64,000 bases of DNA from Drouetiella hepatica Uher 2000/2452 (GTDB taxonomy: Bacteria; Cyanobacteriota; Cyanobacteriia; Elainellales; Elainellaceae). Positions 19,937 to 29,516 of the stretch are shown here, in pieces. The position numbers and the translations under genes were made by a program. The notes beneath the pieces were generated by a model. The model saw only the letters and a list, made by a program, of their open reading frames with translations, was not told the origin of the DNA and ran no database searches. The stretch is taken from assembly GCA_019359505.1 (NCBI GenBank), contig JAHHHD010000011.1:62001-126000 (forward strand), given 5' to 3'. Numbering within the stretch: position 1 is the stretch's first letter; the number at the start of each line of letters is the position of its first letter.

Positions 19937-21295
19937 TCAGACATTTTCCCTGATCTGAGCGATCGCTGGCTCTGGTAGATACAGCCGATCCTCACTTGCA
20001 TCGTACTCGAATAATTCAGCATAGCGCCCCCAGTCTACGGCTGTGGCAAATTGTTTCTCAGCTTCTTCATGAGGATAATATTCATCCAGCAAATCCAGGA
20101 AAAAATCTGCCCGCATCGACTGGCTTTTCTTCTCCCTCAAAGTCTGCGCCATACTGCTTAGCACCGGAACATTCTGCAACGCCTGCTGTTGAAACAGGTC
20201 TTTGCTTCGCAGAATCGTGGTGGTAGCAAAATCCTGGCCGATCGATGTCAGCTGTACATCGCCCTGAGAAACTTCGGCAAAGCCTAACAGCACCGCAGCA
20301 TCCAGGATGGGCAGCAGATCGTCTACCTCAAGCTGAAGTCGATCGGCTAGTCGAGGAATATCATCTTTGCCGTCAGGTCGATCGACAATCAGCTCCAGCA
20401 GACCGCTAATGCCGCCCGATCGGGCATGGGGTAATGCTTGAGCATAGGGCGATCGCGGCACAGAGACGACTGGAGTAACTGCTACAGGGGCAGCGCTCGT
20501 TACTTCTACATCAGGATTGGTCATGACCGTGTAGATGTAATCCACGAGCGCCTTAAAGCGATCGCTCGTCCGGTCATGGGATCGCGGCAGGTCAATCACC
20601 ACTTCGCCCCGCACCTGTCCAGGGTTAGAACCAAGAATAATGACGCGATCGGCTAAAAACACGCCTTCTTCAATGTTGTGCGTCACAATCAAAATGCTTT
20701 TGGAGGGAAAAGTTCCGGCATTCCACAGGTCATCGATTTCCCCCCGCAGGTTCTCAGAAGTCAGTACATCTAGGGCGCTGAATGGTTCATCCATAAACAA
20801 TACCTGCGGTTCTAGCACAAACGCCCGCGCAAAGCCCACCCGCTGCTTCATGCCGCCTGACAGCTCCTTGGGATAAGCACTCTCGAAGCCGTCTAGCCCT
20901 ACCAGGTCAATGGCTTTGAGCGCTCTTTGCCGTCGTTCTTCTCTGGGCACACCCTGAGCTTCTAGACCCAGCTCAACATTTTGCTGTACTGTCAGCCAGG
21001 GCAATAGGGCAAAACTTTGAAATACCATTGCCACATCGTTGTTTGCCCCTCGTAACGGCTTGCCGTTGCTCAGCACCCGTCCCTGGCTAGGGGAAATTAA
21101 ACCTGCCATCGTCCGCAGCAGGGTACTTTTGCCGCTGCCGCTACGACCCAGCAAAGCCACAACCTCACCCGATCGCACCGTGACATTGATATCGCGAAGA
21201 ACAGTAAATTCCCCTTTGCCATCGGGCAAGGGAAAGCTCTTGTGAACCTGCTCAACGGCAATTAAAACATCGGTCGCTGTCTGCACTGAGTTCAT
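19937..21295 (-). CDS. ABC transporter ATP-binding protein with AAA-associated C-domain (NitT/TauT type)
   Basis: The nucleotide-binding domain fills residues 1-260: Walker A GRSGSGKST, Q-loop, signature LSGGMKQRVGFARAF and Walker B VLFMDEPFSALD. The last 150 residues (GLLELIVDRPDGKDDIPRLAD to the end) match the AAA-associated C-terminal domain found in COG4754-type ATPases. It energises the fused permease encoded just upstream (38-47 bp apart). Related systems import nitrate, sulfonates or other anions, but the substrate here is not known. I start at ATG 21295; GTG 21304 is also in frame. Confidence 0.9.
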   Translation of the reverse strand: MNSVQTATDVLIAVEQVHKSFPLPDGKGEFTVLRDINVTVRSGEVVALLGRSGSGKSTLLRTMAGLISPSQGRVLSNGKPLRGANNDVAMVFQSFALLPWLTVQQNVELGLEAQGVPREERRQRALKAIDLVGLDGFESAYPKELSGGMKQRVGFARAFVLEPQVLFMDEPFSALDVLTSENLRGEIDDLWNAGTFPSKSILIVTHNIEEGVFLADRVIILGSNPGQVRGEVVIDLPRSHDRTSDRFKALVDYIYTVMTNPDVEVTSAAPVAVTPVVSVPRSPYAQALPHARSGGISGLLELIVDRPDGKDDIPRLADRLQLEVDDLLPILDAAVLLGFAEVSQGDVQLTSIGQDFATTTILRSKDLFQQQALQNVPVLSSMAQTLREKKSQSMRADFFLDLLDEYYPHEEAEKQFATAVDWGRYAELFEYDASEDRLYLPEPAIAQIRENV

Positions 21296-21342
21296 AATCT
21301 GCACCGCTCTTGTTGTATTTCGGGTTTAATTAGCAAGTTGAA

Positions 21343-23070
21343 TCACAGATGATATTTCGTTTCTGCCAGATGATAGAGTCGCCGCCAGAGCACCCGGTTG
21401 ATCCCCACCACAAATAGACTCATCATGCCAATGCCCAGCGTAATTCGCGGCCAGTCGCCAGTCTCTGTAGCTTCAGCAATATAAGCTCCCAGCCCCGTGG
21501 CAATCAGGGTCGTCTGACCCCAGGAAACCACTTCTGAGACAATACTGGCATTCCAGGCTCCGCCGCTAGCCGTGACTCCTCCCGTCACCCATGCCGAGAA
21601 AATGCCGGGAATAATCAGCCGCCGCCAGCGCTGCCAGCCTTTCAGCCCTACGTCAGTTGCCATCTCGCGCAAGTCAGTGGGAATGCTCTGGGCACCCGCG
21701 ATCGAATTAAACAGGATATACCACTGGGAACCCAAAGCCATCAACAAGATACTGCCCCAGTTGATGCTGATGTTGGTATGAATGAAAAACAGCGTGGCAA
21801 AGGGGAAAATAAAGTTTGCTGGGAAAGAGGCAAGAAATTGCACGACGGGCTGCAACAGCCTTGCCAATTTTGGGTTGAAGCCGATCGCCACTCCAATCGG
21901 TGTCCAGACCAGCGTGGCAAAGATCAGCAGCGCTGTCACCCGCAGCAGCGTCAATAGCCCCAACCCAAAGGCTGTCACTACCTCGCCAATGCCCACGGTC
22001 GTCAGAATGAAATGAACGCCCGTCACCACTAGCGCCGCGACAATCATCAACAGAATCAGGTTATAGAGGCGATCGCTCGACCGATTCGGAGCCTTAATTT
22101 GAGCCGCAGGCGCAGGAGCCAGACCAGACAGCAGATGGTTCAGGCTCTCCTGCACAGGCGTCAAAGCTTTTCCCAACAAACGGGGAATTCGAGCTGCCTT
22201 CAGCAGGTCATAGACCCAAGATTCTGGCGCGTCGGCTGAGGCGCTCTGCTCCAAGCGAAATTTGTTTGACCAGGCAATCAGCGGTCGCCAGAAGAGCTGA
22301 TCGGTAAGAATAATAATGATGGCGATCGTCAACAATGCCCAGCCCAAGGGAAGGAGATCTTGCTTGGCGAGCGCCGCCGCCACATAGGAGCCAATTCCGG
22401 GCAGCGTGTATGCCTGATTGAGGACGCTGATTGCCTCACTCGCGGTAACAAAAAACCAGCCGCCCCCAAAGCTCATCATCGCGTTCCAGACTAGACCGAT
22501 CGTGGCAGAAGGCACCTCTAGCTTGGTGAACCGCTGCCAGCGCGACAGCCGATACAGCGTCATGGCTTCATCCAGATCTTTCGGCACCGTTTTTAGCGAC
22601 TGATAAAACGAAAAGGTCATATTCCAGACCTGGCTGGTAAAAATGGCGAAAATTGATGCCGCTTCCAACCCCAGCAAGCTGCCGGGGAACAATGCAATAA
22701 ATCCTGTAACCGTAACCGATAAAAAGCCCAGAACCGGAACAGATTGCAGAATGTCTAGCAGCGGCACCATGACCCGCTCGGCCCTAGGGCTGTTCGCTGC
22801 GACATAGCCATAGATCAGCGTGAACACCATCGAAAAGAACAGGGCAACGAACATTCGGAGGGTCGATCGCCCCGCATAATAAGGCAAGTTGCGCGGGTCT
22901 AGATCAATTCCTGGCACAACATCAGGCGGCTGAAAGCTGACCAACGTGCCTGCTCCAAGGCGGGCAACCAGCGCCAGCAGCAGTAAAGTGCCCAGGATCA
23001 CTGCAACATCTGCCAGACCGAAGGGAAGCCGACGCAAGGCTTCCGGAGAAGGAAATGTGCGTCTCAGCAT
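21343..23070 (-). CDS. ABC transporter permease, two fused permease domains (COG4986 type)
   Basis: The 575-residue membrane protein contains two NitT/TauT-type permease halves, about residues 70-270 and 345-565, each with its coupling-loop region (KLEVPSATIGLVWNAMMSFGG and IPGIFSAWVTGGVTASGGAW). This matches the duplicated permease component of an anion ABC transporter. It forms an operon with the downstream ATPase. No periplasmic binding protein is encoded nearby, which is usual for this group. Substrate is unknown. Start is ATG 23070. Confidence 0.9.
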   Translation of the reverse strand: MLRRTFPSPEALRRLPFGLADVAVILGTLLLLALVARLGAGTLVSFQPPDVVPGIDLDPRNLPYYAGRSTLRMFVALFFSMVFTLIYGYVAANSPRAERVMVPLLDILQSVPVLGFLSVTVTGFIALFPGSLLGLEAASIFAIFTSQVWNMTFSFYQSLKTVPKDLDEAMTLYRLSRWQRFTKLEVPSATIGLVWNAMMSFGGGWFFVTASEAISVLNQAYTLPGIGSYVAAALAKQDLLPLGWALLTIAIIIILTDQLFWRPLIAWSNKFRLEQSASADAPESWVYDLLKAARIPRLLGKALTPVQESLNHLLSGLAPAPAAQIKAPNRSSDRLYNLILLMIVAALVVTGVHFILTTVGIGEVVTAFGLGLLTLLRVTALLIFATLVWTPIGVAIGFNPKLARLLQPVVQFLASFPANFIFPFATLFFIHTNISINWGSILLMALGSQWYILFNSIAGAQSIPTDLREMATDVGLKGWQRWRRLIIPGIFSAWVTGGVTASGGAWNASIVSEVVSWGQTTLIATGLGAYIAEATETGDWPRITLGIGMMSLFVVGINRVLWRRLYHLAETKYHL

Positions 23071-23216
23071 AATCTGGCAAGGGCTAGCATACTTTTCTGA
23101 ATTAAGCAGGGATTACTGCCACAGTCTATAACAGAGCAGATGCCATAGCCTTTGCCTGAGGAAAATAATTAAGATTCAGTTTAGGATTCACCGGTAGATT
23201 TGGTCAGAAGATTGAG

Positions 23217-23735
23217 TCAGAGATTCAGCAGACCCTTTTCTTTAAGCTTGGGATCGAACCGAATTGGCATCTTAACGCCGCGCGCGTCTAGTTTCGCCAA
23301 AACTTCTTCCTCAACCCGCCGGGCAACTTTTTTGAGCGTCTTAATTTTGCCAGGATCATCACTCGCCTCGTAGATTGCTAGCTCTTCAGCCGTCATGGTC
23401 AACTTGGCGTCGATCGCCTGATTCCACATCGCCTCCCCAGCAGCATTGCCCACTGGAACCGAGCCATTCTCGGCAATCCAGGCTGCCCGCATCTCCTCAA
23501 GCAGCGTGCGGCTAGGACGATCGATGGTCTGCACTTTCATCCAGTAACAGCTCTGGGGCTGCCGCACTAAATGCTGTTTCAGGCTAAACCCCACGTCACG
23601 GGAATAGCCAATCATCTGGAGAATTTTTTCTTGGTCAAAAATGGCGTAGACTCCCACTTTGCCATCGAACTGGTCAGTCATTTGCCCCTCTGCGTCGAGG
23701 TAGACAATGTAGTCTAGCTCAGCGAGGGCAGTCAT
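23217..23735 (-). CDS. GIY-YIG nuclease family protein
   Basis: The 172-residue protein has an N-terminal GIY-YIG-like domain: GKVGVYAIFDQEKILQMIGYSRD gives the GVYAI and IGYSRD strands, followed by an Arg/His helix and LLEEMRAAWIAENG with the conserved Glu. The C-terminal half is charged and helical (KTLKKVARRVEEEVLAKLDARG). Related cyanobacterial proteins are annotated as GIY-YIG nucleases, but nuclease activity is not shown by the sequence alone. The start overlaps the stop of the upstream gene (ATGA, 4 bp), implying translational coupling. Confidence 0.75.
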   Translation of the reverse strand: MTALAELDYIVYLDAEGQMTDQFDGKVGVYAIFDQEKILQMIGYSRDVGFSLKQHLVRQPQSCYWMKVQTIDRPSRTLLEEMRAAWIAENGSVPVGNAAGEAMWNQAIDAKLTMTAEELAIYEASDDPGKIKTLKKVARRVEEEVLAKLDARGVKMPIRFDPKLKEKGLLNL

Positions 23736-24079
23736 GCTCCCTCTCCTTGCGGAAGAGCGTAAAGCTTGCGATAGATGGCACAGAGGCGACTCGGCTGAAA
23801 CACCTTTGCCTTAAACATGAAATTGGGCGGCACATTAATAATGGCGTAGTCTGGCTGAAGGTACTGCTCGTATTCGGCAGGCATACCTCGCGGAGTTGTG
23901 GGGGTATAGGGAATGGGTTGAAATAAGAGTTCGGTAAACTCAAGGCGATCGCCCCCCGCTTGTGCCGCCACCTGTTCTAGAAATCCGGGATTGGTCAGTA
24001 GGCTAAACAGCTCCGCTTTGACTTCGGGTGCCAAGGTAAAGCTGCCGTCATACCGATCGACAATTTTGATTTGAGCCAT
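23732..24079 (-). CDS. conserved hypothetical protein coupled to the GIY-YIG gene
   Basis: A soluble 115-residue protein (MAQIKIVDRYDGSFTLAPEV at the start, then PPNFMFKAKVFQPSRLCAIYRKLYALPQ). It has one Cys and no known motif. Its last codons overlap the ATG of the GIY-YIG gene by four bases, so the two are translated together and may act together. Start is ATG 24079. I do not recognise the family. Confidence 0.75.
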   Translation of the reverse strand: MAQIKIVDRYDGSFTLAPEVKAELFSLLTNPGFLEQVAAQAGGDRLEFTELLFQPIPYTPTTPRGMPAEYEQYLQPDYAIINVPPNFMFKAKVFQPSRLCAIYRKLYALPQGEGA

Positions 24080-24130
24080 GAACCAGAAAAATTTAGGATA
24101 AAAAATTCAAGCTACAAAATTAAGCTTAAG

Positions 24131-25060
24131 CTACAGAATAAAGCCAAGACTGAGCAGCAACCCGCTCCAGAAATGCAGCGCTACGGCAATAAATTTGCAG
24201 TTTTTCACGTTGTCGGGCTTGTCATGATTTTCTAGCACGTGCCGACAGAGCTTTAGAGCAGAGGGCAGACTGGCAAAAATCATCAATGTCCAAAGAGGGA
24301 AACTGCCGATCGCCACTCCTATGACCGTCAAGCCGTAGAGACTGCCGCAGAGCCAGGGTAAAAGCTGTGCGCCGCGCAGGGTTCCAAGCCGGACAATAGG
24401 CGATCGCTTCCCTGCATTTAGATCATCCTCTACCTGATGAAAGTGAGAGCAAAGCAAGATCAGACTCGTGCTGATGCCCAAAATCACCGAGACCACCAGC
24501 GCCGTCACCGACCAGGATTGGGCTTGGCTGTAGTATGCCGCAGACACCGCCAACGGCCCAAAGCTAAAAAAACAGAGAATCTCGCCCAATCCCTGATAGC
24601 CCAGGCGAAAGGGAGGCCCTTGATAGAGATATCCCAACCCACAGCACAGTAGAACCAGCAGCACAACGGTGGGGTCTTGTTGCAGGTAGGCGATCGCTAA
24701 GATTCCAGCAATCCCGGCTGCCAGACAAAGCGTTCCTAGCCAAAACACCAGAGCTTTGTTTCCGGTCAGATTAACCACAGAATGATGCTTGTTGTGATCG
24801 ATGCCCGTCTCCGCATCGAACAGATCATTATGGATATTTTCCCAGGCCAAAATCAAAATAGCGGATATTAAAAAGATGCTGAAGGTACCCCAATGAACCC
24901 TCTGAGTTTTGGCATAGGCAACGGCTGTTCCCAACGCAATGGGCATGATGGCGACACTGTACATGGGAGGCTTGATTGCCGCCATCCATAGCTTACGTTT
25001 GTCGGGCAAATTGGCGGGAGAAGGAGTTGGACTGGAGTACCGAACTGAATCGATCGTCAT
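24131..25060 (-). CDS. menA: 1,4-dihydroxy-2-naphthoate phytyltransferase MenA
   Basis: A 309-residue UbiA-superfamily prenyltransferase with about eight membrane helices. The first Asp-rich motif is NIHNDLFDAETGID (NDxxD) near residue 96 and the second is HFHQVEDD near residue 210. Together they bind Mg and the prenyl diphosphate. In cyanobacteria MenA joins phytyl diphosphate to dihydroxynaphthoate, giving demethylphylloquinone for photosystem I. Start is ATG 25060. Other UbiA members (tocopherol, chlorophyll synthase) are less likely given the KRKLWMAAIKPPMYSVAIMP start. Confidence 0.93.
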   Translation of the reverse strand: MTIDSVRYSSPTPSPANLPDKRKLWMAAIKPPMYSVAIMPIALGTAVAYAKTQRVHWGTFSIFLISAILILAWENIHNDLFDAETGIDHNKHHSVVNLTGNKALVFWLGTLCLAAGIAGILAIAYLQQDPTVVLLVLLCCGLGYLYQGPPFRLGYQGLGEILCFFSFGPLAVSAAYYSQAQSWSVTALVVSVILGISTSLILLCSHFHQVEDDLNAGKRSPIVRLGTLRGAQLLPWLCGSLYGLTVIGVAIGSFPLWTLMIFASLPSALKLCRHVLENHDKPDNVKNCKFIAVALHFWSGLLLSLGFIL

Positions 25061-25446
25061 AGATTTTCCTTAAACGCTTCTCTGAGCCGCGTTTGAAGTC
25101 GTGAGGCTGCCGAGAACAACAGGACTCATTATAAAGTGCAGCCGCCACGTTCCGCGCAGAGAGGGCGAGAAGCGAAATGATCTGTTAAATTGCGGAGCCT
25201 GTCTCAGGCTGTAAAGGAGATTGTCGTTACGAATGCCACAGCAGCAATAACGAATGTAATAACGAATGCTGTAACGGTCATGAACGCTGCGCCCTTGATT
25301 ACAAGCGCTGTAGCATTCGCCAAGAACGCTGTAACGTCAGCCCCAGCCAGAGCGATCGCCCTATGACCCGCGAAAAGTGTAAGCAGGCAGAATTCTTGGC
25401 ATACTGAAGTCTTCAGATCCTTTTATCTAAGACACGAGGCAAAGCC
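25061..25446. other. 386-bp divergent spacer with degenerate repeats
   Basis: It separates menA and a small membrane protein gene. The stretch at 25223-25340 has five or more degenerate copies of a motif like aacgaatgctgtaacg or aagaacgctgtaacg. No gene or clear fold is seen. Confidence 0.55.
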
Positions 25447-25851
25447 ATGGGACAGTACGATCGCGTAATCATGATGGCAGAAGATGAGCTGACGCAATAC
25501 AGCACTGACGCTCGTAAAATCGAAAAGCTGCGGCAAAAGATTGGTCTGTCGGTTTCGCTAGCCGAACAAAAGCAAATTAAAGCGGTGCTAATGTCCGAGC
25601 TACCTAACGAGGGTTTAAGCAAGCTGCTAGAGACTCAGCGCCAGACGATCGCTCTTCCCTTTTGGGGAATTGCTGGACTAGGTCTACTATTTGGCATCTC
25701 TATGTTTCAGCCGCTAGATTTTTTGGCAACTATTGGAGGCACTGCTGCGGCGATCGTTATTCAAAAGCGGGGCTGGAAGCTGCAAGCCAAACGTCTGGTT
25801 TTGAATACGCTAGAAGAAATCGAGCGTGCCCGTAATCCTGTGGTCAGCTAG
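25447..25851 (+). CDS. small membrane protein, hypothetical
   Basis: The 134-residue protein has a soluble N-terminal helical half (DELTQYSTDARKIEKLRQKI) and two predicted membrane helices in the second half (FWGIAGLGLLFGISMFQPL and FLATIGGTAAAIVIQK), then a basic and helical tail. GAGG lies eight bases before ATG 25447, supporting the start. I do not recognise a family. It stands alone between menA and the hybrid kinase. Confidence 0.75.
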   Translation: MGQYDRVIMMAEDELTQYSTDARKIEKLRQKIGLSVSLAEQKQIKAVLMSELPNEGLSKLLETQRQTIALPFWGIAGLGLLFGISMFQPLDFLATIGGTAAAIVIQKRGWKLQAKRLVLNTLEEIERARNPVVS

Positions 25852-26138
25852 GAGTCTTTTGGCTGACCCGCCGATGCCTCTAGAGAAATGAGACGCAGTA
25901 AAAATGAAGCATAGGTGAAACAACGGGTAGTAGTTTTACGGGTAAACTCAACCAACTTCACCCTCGCTTCCGAAATCTACGCATTATTTACGAACCAAGG
26001 GTTAGCGCTCCGGTGCTAGCTTATGACGAAAGGCTCTGTCTTAGGGATCATCCTAGCCAGGGGCTTAGTAGCCAGGGTTATAGTAGCTAAGCATCTTTTG
26101 CAACTTCTCTGCGATCTCAGCAAGACTACGGTACTGAT

Positions 26139-29100
26139 ATGCGCATTGCTCCCCTTACGGCAAATGAATCCGAGCGACTTGTGGCGCTCCAGCAGTGCAA
26201 AATTCTGGACACATCGCCCGAACGCGCTTTTGATGATATCTGCCAGGTAGCGGCATATATTTGCCAAACGCCGATCGCCCTTGTGAGCTTGGTGGATGAA
26301 CAGCGACAGTGGTTTAAGGCAAGAGTGGGATTAGCGGTGAATGAAACCCATCGCAACATAGCTTTTTGTACCCATGCCATTCTGCAAGATGATGTGTTTA
26401 TCGTCCCGGATGCGCTGGCTGACAAGCGGTTTGCTGACAATCCTCTGGCGATCGGTGAACCCTTTGTGCGATTTTATGCGGGTGTGCCGTTGACCACATC
26501 TGAGGGCTATCGTCTAGGCACGCTGTGTGTGATCGACCATGTGCCTCGGCAGCTCACTTCCAAGCAAATCAACACCCTCAAGGCGCTAGGGCAGCAGGTT
26601 GTCGATCAGATCGAGATCCGTCGAAATCTAGCCGAAATTGAGCGATCGGTCATTAGCTCTGAAGCCAATCGCGCCGTTAGACTCACCAAAGATCCCTTTA
26701 TTAGAAGAGTCGCAGTCTGGCTAGGCATTGCATCTGCCGTGTTGCTGACAGTCAATGGGTTGTTTTACTATCAGATTGCCGAAATGCGATCGTCTCAAAC
26801 GCCAGAAGAACCGCAAACCTCTGAAAGCTTAGAACTAGAAAAGCTGGAGTTGGCGAGAAACAGATCCTCGATCGATCGGATAGCCTATACCTCCACTGTA
26901 GGAACGCTTTTAGAACTTATAACCCTAGCAGGTGTCTTCTATTTCATTCGCGAGGATCTAAAAAAAAGGCAAAGTATAGAACAAAATCTGGAACAAGAGC
27001 GTGACTTCATAACAGCAATCTTAGATACTACAGATACTCTCGTTATTGTTCTAGATTTAGCTGGGAGAATTATTCGTTTTAATCAAAAATGTGCCGATAT
27101 TACTGAATACTCCTTCTCTGAAGTTCGGAATAAGTTTTTTTGGAATATTTTTCTCGATTCTAATGACGCAGAGTTTATGCAGTCAGCTTTTTCGGCAGGC
27201 AACTCTTCTGACCTTCCGAAACACCATGAAAACAACTGGATTACTCGGAAGGGCGATCGCCGTCTTATCGCCTGGACTAACACCGTTCTCCTAGATGCCA
27301 AAGGAAAGACAAAATATATTATCGGTACTGGAATTGACATCACAGAAAGGAAGCGCGCTGAGATTGAGCTACGCCAGACCGAGGAAAAATATCGCAGCAT
27401 CTTCGAGAACTCGATCGTCGGCATTTTTCAAGCTACACCTGAGGGACGTTTACTAAACGCCAACTCGGCTCTAGCTAAGATTTACGGCTATGAGTCTCCA
27501 CAAGACTTTATCTCAAGCGTAACCAATATTGCTAAGCAGCTTTATGTTGACCCCACTCTACGGCAAGCTCTGCTAGAGCGGATGAAAACGCAGGATCAGA
27601 TAACCGATGTAGAGTCTCAGGTTTATCGCAAAGACGGCAGTATGACCTGGATCTCTGAGAGCGTACGGGCAATTCGTGACAACAGCGGCGATGTGCTGCA
27701 CTACGAAGGTTCGGCGGTAGATATTAGCGAAGCCAAGCGCGCTGAGGCTGAACGCCAGCACATCCAAGGGCAAGAAGTTCTTCGTAATCAGCATCTGGCA
27801 GAGCAGAATGAAGCATTGGATTTGGCACGCAAACGGGCTGAACAGGCAGCTCAGATGAAAAGCACTTTTTTGGCAACCATGAGTCATGAAATCCGCACAC
27901 CGCTGAATGCTGTTTTGGGCATGACTGGATTACTCCTTGATACTCGTTTGGATGCACAGCAGTATGATTTCGCCGAAACGATTCGCACTAGCGGCAATCA
28001 CCTGCTGATGTTGCTGAACGAAATTCTAGATTTCTCCAAGCTGGAAGCAGGCGAAATGGAGCTGGAGATCTTAGATTTTGATGTCGTTTCTTGCGCCGAA
28101 GAAGTGACCGATCTGCTGGCGGCATCAGCCCATGCTAAACAGCTAGAGATTGCTGCCTGGGTGGAACCCAATGTGCCCACTCGACTGCGGGGTGATGTCA
28201 GCCGTTTGCGTCAGGTGTTGACCAATTTGGTTAGTAACGCGATTAAATTTACGGCAACGGGCGAAGTGGTGATTCGGGTTTCGCTGCAATCTGAGACGCA
28301 ATCTGAGACGCAATCTAAAGCAAAAACAGCAGATTCAGGCGCGATCGCCACCCTGCTATTCTCAGTAGAGGATACCGGGATGGGCATTGCGCCAGACGGT
28401 TTAAAGAAGTTGTTTCTACCTTTTTCTCAGGTTGACGCTTCCACTACGCGCAAATTTGGCGGCACGGGCTTAGGGCTAGCTATTTGCAAGCAGCTTGTAG
28501 AGCTGATGGGCAGTACCATTCAAGTGAGCAGCACCCCCGGACAAGGCTCGAAGTTTCAGTTTGAACTTGCCTTTGAAAAGCAGCCCCAGGTTGCCATGCC
28601 GTTGGTAACGGACAGTCTGCGGGGACTGCGGCTCCTGATTGTGGATGACAGCCCCACTAACCGCAAAATCCTACAGCATCAGGCAGCTGCTTGGGGAATG
28701 CGGGTCGAAGAGGCAGCAAGCGGCGAGGAAGCCTGGAAAATGCTGGAATCTGGGCTGCTTCAGGGTCGTTCCTATGACATCATCATCTTAGACATGCAAA
28801 TGCCCAGCATGGATGGAGAAGCAGTCGGAAAAGCCATCAGGGCTAATCCTCTGTTAGCTAACACTAAGCTAGTGATGTTGACCTCACTCAACCAAAAGGG
28901 CATGAATCGGGTGCAGGAATTGGGATTCTCTGCTTATCTGATAAAACCCGTGAAGCAGTCTCGCTTGTTTGACTGCTTGATACAGGTGATGAATTCTGAA
29001 GCGGGTCACCTGGCGTTGAGGGACGATCGCCCCTCTCAACCCCTCTCTGCTCTCCCCGATCGCTCCTCAAAAAAGCTCAAAATTCTCCTGGTCGAAGATA

Positions 29101-29486
29101 GCCTAGTCAATCAAAAAGTCGCGCTAAACCAACTCAAAAACCTGGGCTATGCAGCTGACGTTGCCGCCAACGGTAGAGAGGCATTGGATTTGGTGTCGCA
29201 GATCGGCTACGACGTGATTTTCATGGATTGTCAGATGCCGATCATGGATGGATATGAGGCAACTCAAGCCATCCGGCAGCTTCAGGAGCATGAGCTTCAG
29301 GAGCATGAGCTTCAGGGTTTAACCCGATATCCGGTCATTATTGCTATGACGGCTAATGCGATGAAAGAAGATCACGATCGCTGCCTTCAGGTCGGCATGG
29401 ATGATTACCTCAGCAAGCCTGTACAAAAGCAGGTGCTAGCCGATAAGTTAATTCATTGGAGTCAGGCGATCGCCGCCAGATCTTAG
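26139..29486 (+). CDS. hybrid sensor histidine kinase: GAF, two TM, two PAS, HisKA, HATPase, two receiver domains
   Basis: The 1115-residue protein is a multi-step phosphorelay sensor. A GAF domain (residues 1-170) precedes a membrane helix (about 187-210, VWLGIASAVLLTVNGLFYY) and another (about 252-270). Two PAS domains follow (about 285-410 and 412-535), then a coiled linker. The HisKA motif MSHEIRTPLNAVLG has its phospho-accepting His at 583. HATPase motifs are NLVSNAIKFT, DTGMGIA and GGTGLGLAI. Receiver 1 has Asp 885 (IILDMQMPSMDG) and receiver 2 has Asp 1030 (FMDCQMPIMDG). No Hpt domain is seen. The ATG lacks a strong ribosome binding site. The signal is unknown. Confidence 0.93.
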   Translation: MRIAPLTANESERLVALQQCKILDTSPERAFDDICQVAAYICQTPIALVSLVDEQRQWFKARVGLAVNETHRNIAFCTHAILQDDVFIVPDALADKRFADNPLAIGEPFVRFYAGVPLTTSEGYRLGTLCVIDHVPRQLTSKQINTLKALGQQVVDQIEIRRNLAEIERSVISSEANRAVRLTKDPFIRRVAVWLGIASAVLLTVNGLFYYQIAEMRSSQTPEEPQTSESLELEKLELARNRSSIDRIAYTSTVGTLLELITLAGVFYFIREDLKKRQSIEQNLEQERDFITAILDTTDTLVIVLDLAGRIIRFNQKCADITEYSFSEVRNKFFWNIFLDSNDAEFMQSAFSAGNSSDLPKHHENNWITRKGDRRLIAWTNTVLLDAKGKTKYIIGTGIDITERKRAEIELRQTEEKYRSIFENSIVGIFQATPEGRLLNANSALAKIYGYESPQDFISSVTNIAKQLYVDPTLRQALLERMKTQDQITDVESQVYRKDGSMTWISESVRAIRDNSGDVLHYEGSAVDISEAKRAEAERQHIQGQEVLRNQHLAEQNEALDLARKRAEQAAQMKSTFLATMSHEIRTPLNAVLGMTGLLLDTRLDAQQYDFAETIRTSGNHLLMLLNEILDFSKLEAGEMELEILDFDVVSCAEEVTDLLAASAHAKQLEIAAWVEPNVPTRLRGDVSRLRQVLTNLVSNAIKFTATGEVVIRVSLQSETQSETQSKAKTADSGAIATLLFSVEDTGMGIAPDGLKKLFLPFSQVDASTTRKFGGTGLGLAICKQLVELMGSTIQVSSTPGQGSKFQFELAFEKQPQVAMPLVTDSLRGLRLLIVDDSPTNRKILQHQAAAWGMRVEEAASGEEAWKMLESGLLQGRSYDIIILDMQMPSMDGEAVGKAIRANPLLANTKLVMLTSLNQKGMNRVQELGFSAYLIKPVKQSRLFDCLIQVMNSEAGHLALRDDRPSQPLSALPDRSSKKLKILLVEDSLVNQKVALNQLKNLGYAADVAANGREALDLVSQIGYDVIFMDCQMPIMDGYEATQAIRQLQEHELQEHELQGLTRYPVIIAMTANAMKEDHDRCLQVGMDDYLSKPVQKQVLADKLIHWSQAIAARS

Positions 29487-29516
29487 ACCAATCTTTGCCC
29501 AACTCCAAAGAATCAA

